Notes: generated by a model not told the origin, from the letters alone. Positions 31,822 through 40,510 are shown, counted from the stretch's first letter. The stretch: DNA of 47,253 bases from Lentimicrobiaceae bacterium (GCA_015061315.1 SUWV01000021.1:1-47253); one strand, 5' to 3'. Numbers and translations are program-made.

Positions 31822-32097
31822 ATGAATAGAAAAAAACTAACAACACTAATGTTCTGTACTCTATTAGTTGCAAACATTTCTTACATTAAAGCACAAGGCG
31901 ATGCTTTCTTCTACGAACAGAAAAATGAAAGTCGAACTTCGATGTCAGTACCCTTAAAGTTTAGTGATTTCAATAGTGAAGATAATCTGAAATTTGATGA
32001 CTTTGACTTGACAAATGAAACTCCATTAGGAAATCCATTGCTACTGATGATGGGATTGGCTCTTGCTTATAAAACATTAAGACGAAAGAAAGACTAA
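31822..32097 (+). CDS. Small secreted/membrane protein with PLGN-hydrophobic-basic C-terminal tail (second family member)
   Basis: 91 residues. Signal peptide NRKKLTTLMFCTLLVANISY with cleavage near IKAQ, mature start GDAFFYEQ, an acidic middle (NSEDNLKFDDFDL), then TPLGNPLLLMMGLALAYKTL and a basic end RRKKD. It matches the protein at 504-770 in architecture, in the AQ-x-D-x-FF mature start, and in the PLGN tail. It is the first gene of a unit with the IdeS-like protease lipoprotein, 25 nt upstream of that ATG. The same pairing (PLGN protein next to an exported protein) occurs at the left end of the window. Function unknown. Confidence 0.78.
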   Translation: MNRKKLTTLMFCTLLVANISYIKAQGDAFFYEQKNESRTSMSVPLKFSDFNSEDNLKFDDFDLTNETPLGNPLLLMMGLALAYKTLRRKKD

Positions 32098-32122
32098 ACA
32101 AATTTTAACAAACTTGACAATT

Positions 32123-33865
32123 ATGAAAAAGATAAATCTACTTTTATTGACTATAATAGCACTGTTATTTACACAATGTAAACCAGACACAGAAGAAAAT
32201 AATAATGATAATGCCGATAAGATCAGAGTGAGTTGCGTGTTGCCGCTCAACAAAGAAAGCAGATCGGATTTTACTAAGCTTATGACTGATGGCTCTGTCA
32301 ATTGGAGTGATGGCAGAGAATGTATATATCTTGTAATACCGGGGAATACGCCAAAAATAGTGGAACTTGAAGGTTACTCGGAAGGCTATCACGAAGCTAT
32401 AGAATTTAGTGCATTTGTTGATGAAAAACTTCTTGCCACAGGAACAACGTATGAGATATGGTATTTTGGCAATTCCTCTCAAACAAATACACCTTACTAT
32501 AATTTAGTCGATAACAATAGAATAGAAGGTAGTATCTCATTTCAAAGTGGAAGACTCGCCGATTTAGGCTGTTGTCATATTGCAAGTACTACGGTAACAG
32601 CTGTTATGGAAGACGGTGAGGTGAGACTTCCAATCTCAGGCACTCTTAAAAATAGAATGTCGATAGCATTGTTGGACTTGAATGGCGTTACTTCATTAAG
32701 TGGAAATGCAATATACGGCACTTCTTATTCATTAGAATATAACACAGTAAGTAAGAATTACGAGTTTTCAGTGACACCTGATGCTGATGCCAATATAAGT
32801 GTGGAAAGCGCAACCGGGATTTCGTATGTGGTGCTTTTCCCAAATGAAGACTATGATGTTGCACTTCAATGTAAGAAGGATGATAAGAACTATGAGTATG
32901 TTTTTAGAAATGGCATAGCTGCTAATAAGGTATATTATAGGGCAGAACAGAATGGAGATGTTTCTTGTCTTCCATGGACAGAGTATGAAGATAATAGTGG
33001 AGAGGACGGTGGCGATGAAGGCGGTAATGAGGAAATTATCGATGGTAAGGTTAGGCTATTCGCTGAAGGCGTGACACCGACATCAGGCTGGTATGACGTG
33101 AATAAGATTGATTACTCTACCGACATCAATATGTGCTGGGCTGCTACTTCATCTAACATCATTCAATGGTGGCAAGACCGCTATATGGCAGCCGGCAACA
33201 CTCTTCCTGCAGGTGCGATATCAGGTAAAGGTACGTCGTCATATGAGCTCGCTCTTATGGATATGTATAAAGAACAATGGGACAACACAAGAGGTGCTGA
33301 TGCTTCTCACGGCATCACATGGTATTTTGAAGGAAGAAATATACAACAATATGCTACTGCAGGATCATACGCACAGCCTTTATCAGGAAACAATGGCGGT
33401 TACTTCGCAAATATATGGAATGAAATACTTCCTTATGTATATCACGACTATAGCTACGTGATCGTTCCAGGTACAATAGAATTTAACAACCTTATAACAA
33501 GAGAATATAACGGATATAACGAATGGGGAAATGGCTCGGGCTTATCCAATCCAGAACGTTTGGCTCGCTTCTCAGAATTACTGATAGAATTTATGGGAAG
33601 AGGTACATGCGGACTCGGTGTTTCAATAGGATTAGGTGGTGGTCTTCACTCTATTACATTGTGGGGCTGCGAATACGATAACGCAACAGGTATTGTGTCA
33701 AAAATTTGGATCGCAGACTCTGATGATATAAAATCGGGACCAAGAACTCCTATATTACACGAATGTACAATAAGCATGGAAGGTGGAAATATCAGAATTG
33801 ATGGCGCATCACAAACATATTACATAAAACAACTTTTCCCTGTTTCGGGCTATGGCTCATTGTAG
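32123..33865 (+). CDS. Lipoprotein with C-terminal IdeS/Mac-like (C66) cysteine protease domain
   Basis: 580 residues from ATG 32123 (TTG 32114 is the longer reading). Lipobox LLFTQC with Cys19, then an acidic stretch (TEENNNDN) like a Bacteroidetes surface-export signal. Residues ~34-290 resemble a fimbrillin-type beta domain, and an acidic Gly linker (NSGEDGGDEGGNEE) follows. Residues ~310-580 match IdeS: GVTPTSGWYDVNK with Lys328, NMCWAATSSNIIQWW with Cys338, LHSITLWGCEYD with His509, and IWIADSDD with Asp532/534. The Lys-to-Cys spacing of 10 equals that of IdeS Lys84-Cys94. IdeS of Streptococcus pyogenes cleaves IgG; whether this protein does is not shown. All catalytic residues are intact. 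Confidence 0.85.
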   Translation: MKKINLLLLTIIALLFTQCKPDTEENNNDNADKIRVSCVLPLNKESRSDFTKLMTDGSVNWSDGRECIYLVIPGNTPKIVELEGYSEGYHEAIEFSAFVDEKLLATGTTYEIWYFGNSSQTNTPYYNLVDNNRIEGSISFQSGRLADLGCCHIASTTVTAVMEDGEVRLPISGTLKNRMSIALLDLNGVTSLSGNAIYGTSYSLEYNTVSKNYEFSVTPDADANISVESATGISYVVLFPNEDYDVALQCKKDDKNYEYVFRNGIAANKVYYRAEQNGDVSCLPWTEYEDNSGEDGGDEGGNEEIIDGKVRLFAEGVTPTSGWYDVNKIDYSTDINMCWAATSSNIIQWWQDRYMAAGNTLPAGAISGKGTSSYELALMDMYKEQWDNTRGADASHGITWYFEGRNIQQYATAGSYAQPLSGNNGGYFANIWNEILPYVYHDYSYVIVPGTIEFNNLITREYNGYNEWGNGSGLSNPERLARFSELLIEFMGRGTCGLGVSIGLGGGLHSITLWGCEYDNATGIVSKIWIADSDDIKSGPRTPILHECTISMEGGNIRIDGASQTYYIKQLFPVSGYGSL

Positions 33866-33891
33866 ATAATAATATATCGACAAATGAAAAT

Positions 33892-33925
33892 AAAAACGCA
33901 GAGATAAAAATCCCTGCGTTTTTTA
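33892..33925. terminator. Bidirectional terminator between the protease and the M20 dipeptidase
   Basis: Stem AAAACGCAG / CTGCGTTTT with T-tracts on both sides, placed between convergent genes. A GTCTCGGAGTCTCAGTGAC word repeat follows at 33932-33961 and abuts the dipeptidase stop. Confidence 0.85.
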
Positions 33926-33961
33926 ATACTTGGTGTCTCGGAGTCTCAGTGACTTAGTGAC

Positions 33962-35326
33962 TTAATTTTTTGCAAAGTGTTGATAGAAAGCGATGATGGT
34001 TTCTATTCCTTTGAAGAAGTGGTCGACTCTGTAGTTTTCGTTAGGTGAGTGGATAGCGTCTGAACCTAAGCCGAAGCCCATCAATATCGACTTGATGCCG
34101 AGTACTTTTTCAAATTCAGAGATGATAGGAATACTGCCGCCGCTCTTCATAGGGATAGGGCGTTTGCCGTATGTGTCCATATATGCTGCTTCTGCTGCCT
34201 TGTATGCTGGCAAGTCGATAGGACATCCGTAGGCTTGTCCGCCGTGTAATGGAGTGACTTTGACATCGACGTATTCTGGAGCTACGCTCTCGAAATATTC
34301 TTTGAACAAGGCTGAAATCTTTTCGTTATCTTGGTTAGGAACCAAACGGCATGAGATTTTTGCGTAAGCCTTTGAAGGAAGTACTGTCTTAGCGCCTTCG
34401 CCGGTGTAGCCGCCCCAGATGCCGCAGAGGTCGAATGTTGGACGGATACCGACTCTCTCGATTGTGGTGTAGCCTTTTTCGCCGCGTAATGCTTTCACGC
34501 CGACACCTGCTTTATATTCTTCTTCGCTATATGGTGCCATGTTGAGCAACTCGCGTTCTTCTGCTGTAGCCTCGATGACGTCATCATAGAATCCAGGGAT
34601 GGTGATGTGGTTGTTCTCGTCCATGACTTTAGCGACCATTTCGCATAAGGTGTTGATAGGATTTGCTACTGCGCCGCCGAACAAGCCTGAGTGAAGGTCG
34701 GCGTTAGGTCCTGTCACTTCCACTTCCCAATATGACAATCCGCGTAATCCTGTTGTGATAGAAGGAGTGTCGTGGTCGATCATGCTGGTGTCGGAGACTA
34801 AGATGATGTCGGCTTTGACTAAATCTTTGTTTGTGACGATCCATTTGGCGAGGCTGCCGGAACCTATCTCTTCTTCGCCTTCAATCATGAATTTTACGTT
34901 GCAAGGTAAGGTGTTGGTCTTGACCATTGTCTCGAATGCCTTTGCGTGCATGAAAGCCTGACCTTTGTCGTCGTTAGCGCCGCGAGCCCAAATCTTGCCG
35001 TCTTTGATGACTGGCTCAAATGGGTCGGTGTTCCATAGCTCGATTGGGTCGACTGGCATAACGTCGTAGTGACCGTAAACTAATACTGTAGGTAATTTTG
35101 GGTCGATGATTTTCTCGCCGTAAACCACAGGGTTGCCTTCTGTTGGCATGACTTCAGCCTTGTCGGCACCAGCTGCTAAGATGCTGTCTCTCCAATATTC
35201 AGCGCATTTGATCATGTCGCCTTTATGTTCTGTCTGTGAACTGATAGAAGGAATACGGATCAAGCCGAATAACTCTTCCAAAAAACGATTTTCGTTCTCT
35301 TTGATGTACGAATTTGTAATGTTCAT
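33962..35326 (-). CDS. M20 family dipeptidase
   Basis: 454 residues. Metal-site motifs of the M20 family are intact: VLVYGHYDVMPV (metal His and Asp), ARGANDDKGQ (bridging Asp), MIEGEEEIGS (catalytic and metal Glu), SDTSM, and the C-terminal GSDAIHSPNE (metal His). The dimerisation domain lies at about 205-355 with TGPNADLHSG. It cleaves short peptides or dipeptides in the cytoplasm using two zinc ions; exact specificity cannot be read. The nearest relatives I know are the PepV/CNDP-like dipeptidases common in Bacteroidales. It is transcribed alone, downstream of the lpxH gene and a short palindrome. Confidence 0.93.
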   Translation of the reverse strand: MNITNSYIKENENRFLEELFGLIRIPSISSQTEHKGDMIKCAEYWRDSILAAGADKAEVMPTEGNPVVYGEKIIDPKLPTVLVYGHYDVMPVDPIELWNTDPFEPVIKDGKIWARGANDDKGQAFMHAKAFETMVKTNTLPCNVKFMIEGEEEIGSGSLAKWIVTNKDLVKADIILVSDTSMIDHDTPSITTGLRGLSYWEVEVTGPNADLHSGLFGGAVANPINTLCEMVAKVMDENNHITIPGFYDDVIEATAEERELLNMAPYSEEEYKAGVGVKALRGEKGYTTIERVGIRPTFDLCGIWGGYTGEGAKTVLPSKAYAKISCRLVPNQDNEKISALFKEYFESVAPEYVDVKVTPLHGGQAYGCPIDLPAYKAAEAAYMDTYGKRPIPMKSGGSIPIISEFEKVLGIKSILMGFGLGSDAIHSPNENYRVDHFFKGIETIIAFYQHFAKN

Positions 35327-35365
35327 AATATTATTATTTGATGTTTATATTCATTGTTTTATTTA

Positions 35366-35389
35366 AGACGCGGCAAGCCACGTCTCTAC
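35366..35389. repeat. Short palindrome sharing the ends of the dispersed element (copy F)
   Basis: AGACGCGGCAAGCCACGTCT followed by CTAC. The outer AGACG/CGTCTCTAC is that of the 57-bp element, but the interior is a compact GGCAAGCC. It may be a miniature or a related family. Confidence 0.65.
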
Positions 35390-35397
35390 ATTTATTC

Positions 35398-35440
35398 ATT
35401 GTTAACTGTTAATTGTCAATTGTAAACTGTCAATTGTATT
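35398..35440. repeat. Degenerate AACTGTTAATTGTCAATTG word repeat
   Basis: Units of GTTAACTGTTAATTGTCAAT type. On the - strand they run into the lpxH gene and supply its last codons (LTVYN) and the TGA stop. Confidence 0.8.
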
Positions 35441-36168
35441 TCTTTTCCGTCGAAGACGGCGTAGGTGAAATCTCTTATCCAGTTGCCGACAACAGTAACA
35501 ACGGCGTTATCAACTTTATATTGCATCGGTTTATGTTGATGTCCGAATACGAAATAATCTATCTCAGGATTTTCCTTGACGCATTCTTGTGCGTATTTAT
35601 AAAGTCGTGTCTCTTCGATGACGGAGTAATAGTTACCTTCAGCTTCTTTCTTTAACTTCTTGACTCTGTGGTTGTGCGACCATCTCAAAGCAAGTCCTAT
35701 TCCTGCATCAGGGTGAATCCATCTAAAAAGGAACTGATTTAATTTACCTTCAAAGACGCGTTTAAGGAATTTATATCCTCTGTCGCCTGGACCTCTGCCA
35801 TCGCCGTGGACGAGGAAAAATTTCTTGTCTTTCAATGTCATTATCATCGGCTCACGATGAACTTGTATTCCTATTTCTTTCTGAAGATAGTCGAAAGTCC
35901 ATAGGTCGTGATTGCCAGCGAAGAGATGAACAGGGATGCCGTCATCTACAAATTGAGCGAGACGACCAAGGAGACGGGTGTAACCGCGAGGCACTACAGT
36001 CTTATATTCAAACCAAAAGTCGAAGAGGTCGCCCATGAGAAATAGCGCCTCTGTTTCTTCCTTGATAGCGTCCAAGAATTTAATGAGCTTCAGCTCTCTT
36101 TCGTGTGAGTCTTCGAGAGTAGGGACGCCTAAATGCAAATCAGTGACGAAATAAATCTTCTTCTCCAT
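35416..36168 (-). CDS. lpxH: UDP-2,3-diacylglucosamine diphosphatase
   Basis: 250 residues. A calcineurin-like metallophosphatase with the dimetal motifs FVTDLHLG (Asp9/His11 region), MGDLFDFWFEY, FAGNHDLW, FLVHGDG and FGHQHKP. It hydrolyses UDP-2,3-diacylglucosamine to lipid X in lipid A synthesis at the inner membrane. It follows lpxK by 24 nt on the same strand, so two lipid A steps are encoded together. The last codons and the TGA stop lie in a word repeat (CAATTGACAGTTTACAATTG), which suggests the original end was replaced. Confidence 0.93.
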   Translation of the reverse strand: MEKKIYFVTDLHLGVPTLEDSHERELKLIKFLDAIKEETEALFLMGDLFDFWFEYKTVVPRGYTRLLGRLAQFVDDGIPVHLFAGNHDLWTFDYLQKEIGIQVHREPMIMTLKDKKFFLVHGDGRGPGDRGYKFLKRVFEGKLNQFLFRWIHPDAGIGLALRWSHNHRVKKLKKEAEGNYYSVIEETRLYKYAQECVKENPEIDYFVFGHQHKPMQYKVDNAVVTVVGNWIRDFTYAVFDGKEIQLTVYN

Positions 36169-36192
36169 AAATCTTCATTAAAAATAAATTCA

Positions 36193-37242
36193 TCACTGTA
36201 TATTGTCATTAATATATTTTAAGATTTCATCATCGAAACTCGTTCCTTCTTCTTTATGGAACTTAATCTTAATAGGTATGGTGAAAACAGGAATGTCGTC
36301 AAATTTATTGATGAAGGACGTGTTGATTAGTCTCATAGCGTCTTTCTCCGTCGTGACGATAACCTTATTCTTACCTATTGTGTGATTATATTTTTCAATG
36401 ATCATATCGACATCTTTTTCTGTAAAGTTATGATGGTCATTGAATTTTATTTTCGATATAGTATTGTATTTCCTTTTTATATGATCTTCCAGCGAGTAGG
36501 TGTTGGCGATACCGCAAAGCAACAATACAGTCTTGGCTTCTTTGATGTCCATTTCGTGGCTTATCTTGCTGAGAGGCTGGAAGTCGAGGTATTCTATATA
36601 TGAATAAAAGACTTTCTGGTGGGGAAGAGGTTTGAGTTTGTTTTCCACATCTCTTCTGTAATACGGCGTTATGACGTTAGGTGATTTTGTAACGACAATA
36701 ATCTCTGCTCTTTGTGCAGCTTTCTTGATGTCTCTCAAATTTCCTGCTGGCACCAAATGGTCGTCACTGTAAAGACTATAATAATCTGTCAAGAGGATAT
36801 TAAGTCCAGGTTTTATTTTTCTATGTTGATAAGCGTCGTCTAAGAGAACTACTTGAGGTGGTTTGTTTTCTTGAAGGAGACGATCCATGCCTTCGCAGCG
36901 ACTCTCGTCGACAGCGACTTTAATATTATTGAATTTTGTGAAATATTGAAGAGGCTCGTCACCTATGTCGTTATGTGTATGAGTGTCGTTGGCAAGAAGA
37001 TAGCCTTGGGTCTTACGTCTGTAACCGCGACTTAAAACAGCTGTGTCGTACTTATCCGATAATAATCTGATGAGATATTCTATATGAGGCGTCTTGCCGG
37101 TTCCTCCTAAATTAAGATTGCCGACACATATATTTGGAATGTTATAGCTTTTTGATTTTAATATCTTCCAATCATATAACTTATGCCTTAAAAATAAGAC
37201 AAACGAATAAAGCAATGATATTGGTAATAGTAATCTTTTCAT
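36193..37242 (-). CDS. lpxK: Tetraacyldisaccharide 4'-kinase
   Basis: 349 residues. LpxK phosphorylates the lipid A disaccharide at the 4' position at the inner membrane. The N-terminus has a membrane-anchoring hydrophobic helix (LLLPISLLYSFVLFL), followed by a Walker A NLGGTGKTPHIEYL (GGTGKT at 46-51) and VLSRGYRRKTQGY, then LLDDAYQHRKIKPGLNILL, as in known LpxK. The C-terminal part holds VIVTTEKDAMRL. It is first in the lpxK-lpxH unit and lies 18 bp from a - strand -7 box. Confidence 0.95.
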   Translation of the reverse strand: MKRLLLPISLLYSFVLFLRHKLYDWKILKSKSYNIPNICVGNLNLGGTGKTPHIEYLIRLLSDKYDTAVLSRGYRRKTQGYLLANDTHTHNDIGDEPLQYFTKFNNIKVAVDESRCEGMDRLLQENKPPQVVLLDDAYQHRKIKPGLNILLTDYYSLYSDDHLVPAGNLRDIKKAAQRAEIIVVTKSPNVITPYYRRDVENKLKPLPHQKVFYSYIEYLDFQPLSKISHEMDIKEAKTVLLLCGIANTYSLEDHIKRKYNTISKIKFNDHHNFTEKDVDMIIEKYNHTIGKNKVIVTTEKDAMRLINTSFINKFDDIPVFTIPIKIKFHKEEGTSFDDEILKYINDNIQ

Positions 37243-37259
37243 GATATTTTATAACCGAA

Positions 37260-37267
37260 CAAATTTA
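37260..37267 (-). promoter_or_regulatory. -7 box of lpxK-lpxH
   Basis: CAAATTTA reads TAAATTTG on the - strand, a TAnnTTTG match. Confidence 0.55.
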
Positions 37268-37311
37268 CAAATTATTTTTATCAAAACAAATTATTAAACG
37301 ATAAAAAATCG

Positions 37312-37319
37312 TATCTTAG
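37312..37319 (+). promoter_or_regulatory. Near-consensus -7 box of the Nif3-zinc ribbon operon
   Basis: TATCTTAG differs from TAnnTTTG at one base and lies 14 bp before the ATG. It is the weakest box listed. Confidence 0.4.
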
Positions 37320-37333
37320 CAGAAAATTATAAA

Positions 37334-38122
37334 ATGAATAAAGTCTCTGAAATTTTGTCTTATTTGACGGATGTTGCACCGATAAGTTGGCAGGAGAGTT
37401 ATGATAATTGCGGACTTCTTGTCGGTGATGCTAACGCTCTGGTTGATAAAGTCTTGTTGACATTAGATGTTACTGAAAAAGTCATTGACGAGGCTATAGC
37501 AAATTCGTTTCATCTTGTTGTTAGTCATCATCCTCTAATTTTTAAAGGTTTGAAGAATATTCTCGTCGATGACACTACTGGAAGAATCATCACTAAGGCT
37601 ATCAAGAATGACATCGCAATCGCGGCTATGCACACTAATATCGACAATAGCTTTTACGGAGTGAATAGGGCTTTGGCTGAGAAACTTGGTCTGAATGATT
37701 TGAATATATTACATCTCAACAATACGGAAACTCAAATAGGAAGCGGAATGATCGGCGAGTTTGAGAATGAAATGTCGGAACTCGAGTTCTTAAAATTAAT
37801 TAAGGAAAGACTTAATATACCTTCATTGCGTCATTCTTGTCTTCTTGGAAAAAATATTAAGAAAGTAGCTATTTGTGGAGGCTCTGGCTCTTTCTTGATA
37901 AATGACGCGAAACAATGTAAGGCTGACGCATATATAACAGCAGATTTAAAATATCATGATTTTTTTGAAGCTGATAATGAAATACTTATCGTAGATGCCG
38001 GACATTTTGAAACAGAACAGTTCACAAAACAATTATTTGCTGATATTATTCTCAAAAAAAATCCTAAATTTGCAGTCCAAATTTCGGAAGTGAATACCAA
38101 CTCCGTTAATTACTTCGTTTAA
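37334..38122 (+). CDS. Nif3-like dinuclear metal centre protein
   Basis: 262 residues. Metal-binding features of the Nif3/YbgI (DUF34) family: VVSHHPLIFKG, AMHTNIDNS, and VDAGHFETEQF. It is the short form without the inserted CutA-like domain seen in ~365-residue versions. The family forms a toroidal hexamer with two metals per subunit; its biochemical role is still unsettled (GTP cyclohydrolase I type 2 is an old name). The C4 zinc-ribbon gene follows by 21 nt, a conserved pairing. Confidence 0.9.
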   Translation: MNKVSEILSYLTDVAPISWQESYDNCGLLVGDANALVDKVLLTLDVTEKVIDEAIANSFHLVVSHHPLIFKGLKNILVDDTTGRIITKAIKNDIAIAAMHTNIDNSFYGVNRALAEKLGLNDLNILHLNNTETQIGSGMIGEFENEMSELEFLKLIKERLNIPSLRHSCLLGKNIKKVAICGGSGSFLINDAKQCKADAYITADLKYHDFFEADNEILIVDAGHFETEQFTKQLFADIILKKNPKFAVQISEVNTNSVNYFV

Positions 38123-38143
38123 AATATTAAATAACATAAATAT

Positions 38144-38932
38144 ATGGAAGATAACGTAAAAACTCACAACGCAGAAGAACAAGAAATTACTGTTGAAAGA
38201 AAACTTATTGAATTATATACTTTACAACAGATAGATTCTAAGATAGATAAGATTCGTATCATACGCGGTGAATTGCCTCTCGAAGTACAAGACTTGGAAG
38301 ACGAAATCGCAGGTATGGAGACTCGTATCGCTAAATTCAATGAGGAGTTGGAGAAATTTGCTAAAGACATAGTCGATTATAAAAACAAAATCAAGGAAGC
38401 TACAGCTCTTATCAAGAAATACGAGGAACAACAGAATAATGTTCGTAACAACCGTGAGTATGAATCTTTAACAAAAGAGATAGAATATCAATCATTGGAT
38501 ATTCAACTTTGTGAAAAACGCATCAACGATTGTACTAAGAAGTCAGAGATGTTGAAAATCACTTTGAATGAAACTAACGCTCGCTTGGAAGAACGTAAAG
38601 GTGACCTCGAACTGAAGAAGAATGAATTGTCATCAATCGTTGAAGAGACTGAAAAAGAAGAGGAAGAACTCATGGCTCGTTCAAAAGATAGTGAACAACT
38701 TATTGAAGAACGTCTTCTTACTGCTTACAAACGTATCAGAAAAAATGCTCGTAACGGTTTGGCAGTCGTGAAAATCGAACGTGACGCTTGTGGCGGTTGC
38801 TACAATAAAATCCCTCCACAACATCAACTCGATATTCGTATGCACAAGAAAATCATCGTATGTGAATATTGCGGTCGTATCTTGATTGACCAAGATATCG
38901 CTGATATGTATCACAATGAAGTTGCAGAATAA
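38144..38932 (+). CDS. C4-type zinc ribbon, coiled-coil protein (CT398/DUF164-like)
   Basis: 262 residues. Residues ~20-190 form a long charged coiled-coil hairpin (heptad patterns such as LQQIDSKIDKIRIIRGELPL, YEEQQNNVRNNREYESLTKE). The C-terminus has two Cys pairs, CGGCYNKIPPQ and CEYCGRIL, making a zinc ribbon. Homologues (CT398, HP0958) bind RNA polymerase factors or RNA in other bacteria; the role in Bacteroidetes is not established. It forms an operon with the Nif3-like gene and ends before a bidirectional terminator. Confidence 0.9.
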   Translation: MEDNVKTHNAEEQEITVERKLIELYTLQQIDSKIDKIRIIRGELPLEVQDLEDEIAGMETRIAKFNEELEKFAKDIVDYKNKIKEATALIKKYEEQQNNVRNNREYESLTKEIEYQSLDIQLCEKRINDCTKKSEMLKITLNETNARLEERKGDLELKKNELSSIVEETEKEEEELMARSKDSEQLIEERLLTAYKRIRKNARNGLAVVKIERDACGGCYNKIPPQHQLDIRMHKKIIVCEYCGRILIDQDIADMYHNEVAE

Positions 38933-38950
38933 CTAAAGTCCAAATACAAA

Positions 38951-38984
38951 AAAATAGGTTGTCAAGAAATTGGCAACCTATTTT
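38951..38984. terminator. Bidirectional terminator between the zinc-ribbon and FadL-like genes
   Basis: Stem AAAATAGGTTGTC / GGCAACCTATTTT with an 8-nt loop, and T-tracts on both strands between convergent genes. Confidence 0.88.
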
Positions 38985-39001
38985 AATATCTGCTCATATA
39001 A

Positions 39002-40450
39002 TTAATACAGTTTTAATTTTAATGAAACGACTAAGCTGTGAATGTTGGTCTTTTCATCTACTATCAGATTTGGTGCTACCTCTTCGTAATATTTTGTGTA
39101 TTGTGAGTATAAGTTGTAGCTATGATTTTGAAGTGTATATACGTAGGCGAAGTCTATAGTGAAGAAATGCTGTGTGTAGCCAAATCCGCATGACAAGGCG
39201 TTTCTTCTGTAGTCGCTGCTTTCTATGCCGTAAGGACTGCCGTAGAAGGAGTAACCCCCTCTGAAGCACATGTTTTGATAGCGCCATTCAGTTCCTAATC
39301 TGAGGTTCATGGTAGGCTTGAAGGTCTGCGACAAGAATTGGTTGTATTCGCTATAGTCGTATTCGTTGTCGGCGATTCGTATTGTGCTGTAGTCTACATA
39401 TTCATAGTCGGCTGTTATCATTCCGAAGTTACCGAAAATGAGGGCGAGGCTGCCGTTAGCTCTCCAAGGTGTCATCATGGAATAGCTGAAATATGATGTC
39501 GGGATGTTATGTTCGTATGTTCCGAAGTCGAGGTATGAAACAGTTGCTGTTTTCCAGCTGTCGGTTAGTTCATATAGTGTCGGGGTGTGTATAGACGCAC
39601 CGATACGCAGCCATCTGCAAGGGTGTGCTATGAGTCCGAACTTGGAGTTCAAGCCCCAGCCTGTGGTGGCAAGTGCTTCTTCTTGAATCCAATAATAATC
39701 TCTGCCTTCTATAGTGAACTCTTCTTTATAGTCTGTTATCTTCTTGCTGTAAACGTATGGCATGTTGATAGAGATGCCGAGGAAGAACTTATCGCCGAAG
39801 TTGATGCCAGAAGTGAAGGTCCATTCGTTGGTACCGCCCCATGAGCTTACGCCTTTGAGTTGTCTCAGACCTCCTGCTGGAACAGGTGTCGTCAATGTTC
39901 CGTCATTCTCAAAATTGATGAGGTATGTCTCCCATAATGGATATATGTAAGAAGGAGAGTAATAATCTAATTCCTTTTCGTCATAGATGTCGTTGGCTAT
40001 TATCTCGGCGAAATATGCATCAATCAGAGAGTTGTTGTTATTATATCCATCAACGAAGATACTGTTGTTGAAGTTGTTGGTTCTGTTCATGCCGATAGCC
40101 CATGTGGTGGTTCTCTTGCCGCTTTTGTTGATGCCTACTATGCCGAAATTATTTACAGATAACTTGGCTTTTGAGTCTGTGGCTAAGTCCCCGTTAAGTT
40201 CCGACTTGGTGTATGTCGTTAATATAGAAGGAGTGAAGATGAGAGTGGGTTTTCTGAATAATCCTACTCCAGCAGGATTTATAGCGATAGAGGAGAAGTC
40301 TTCGCCTACGGCACCCATCGCGTTGCCCATCGCCATTCCTTTTGCAGTGCCTTGATAATATGAGGTCGAGACATTATATATGTCATAAATGTTTTGCCCC
40401 ATCATGCTAAGTGGCACTATCGCTAATAATATCAAAAATATCTTTTTCAT
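39002..40450 (-). CDS. FadL/OmpP1 family outer-membrane transport protein
   Basis: 482 residues. Signal peptide KKIFLILLAIVPLSMMGQ. The mature protein opens with the FadL hatch signature: AKGMAMGNAMGAVGEDFSSI, then INPAGVGLFR. A ~14-strand barrel follows (GLNSKFGLIAHPCRWLRIG, MITADYEYVDYST, RNALSCGFGYTQHFFTIDFAY) and ends in LKLKLY. The family takes up hydrophobic compounds such as long-chain fatty acids. The neighbouring Ser-rich lipoprotein is 60 nt upstream on the same strand, separated by a short word-repeat tract. Confidence 0.88.
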   Translation of the reverse strand: MKKIFLILLAIVPLSMMGQNIYDIYNVSTSYYQGTAKGMAMGNAMGAVGEDFSSIAINPAGVGLFRKPTLIFTPSILTTYTKSELNGDLATDSKAKLSVNNFGIVGINKSGKRTTTWAIGMNRTNNFNNSIFVDGYNNNNSLIDAYFAEIIANDIYDEKELDYYSPSYIYPLWETYLINFENDGTLTTPVPAGGLRQLKGVSSWGGTNEWTFTSGINFGDKFFLGISINMPYVYSKKITDYKEEFTIEGRDYYWIQEEALATTGWGLNSKFGLIAHPCRWLRIGASIHTPTLYELTDSWKTATVSYLDFGTYEHNIPTSYFSYSMMTPWRANGSLALIFGNFGMITADYEYVDYSTIRIADNEYDYSEYNQFLSQTFKPTMNLRLGTEWRYQNMCFRGGYSFYGSPYGIESSDYRRNALSCGFGYTQHFFTIDFAYVYTLQNHSYNLYSQYTKYYEEVAPNLIVDEKTNIHSLVVSLKLKLY

Positions 40451-40457
40451 ATTTTCT

Positions 40458-40504
40458 AATGTCTAAAGTCAATTATACATTATGAATTATGCATTATGAA
40501 TTGC
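40458..40504. repeat. Degenerate TATGAATTATGCAT word repeat
   Basis: CTAAAGTCAATTATACATTATGAATTATGC-type words (several ATTATGAA/ATTATGCA units) between the FadL-like and Ser-rich lipoprotein genes. Confidence 0.7.
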
Positions 40505-40510
40505 ATATCA

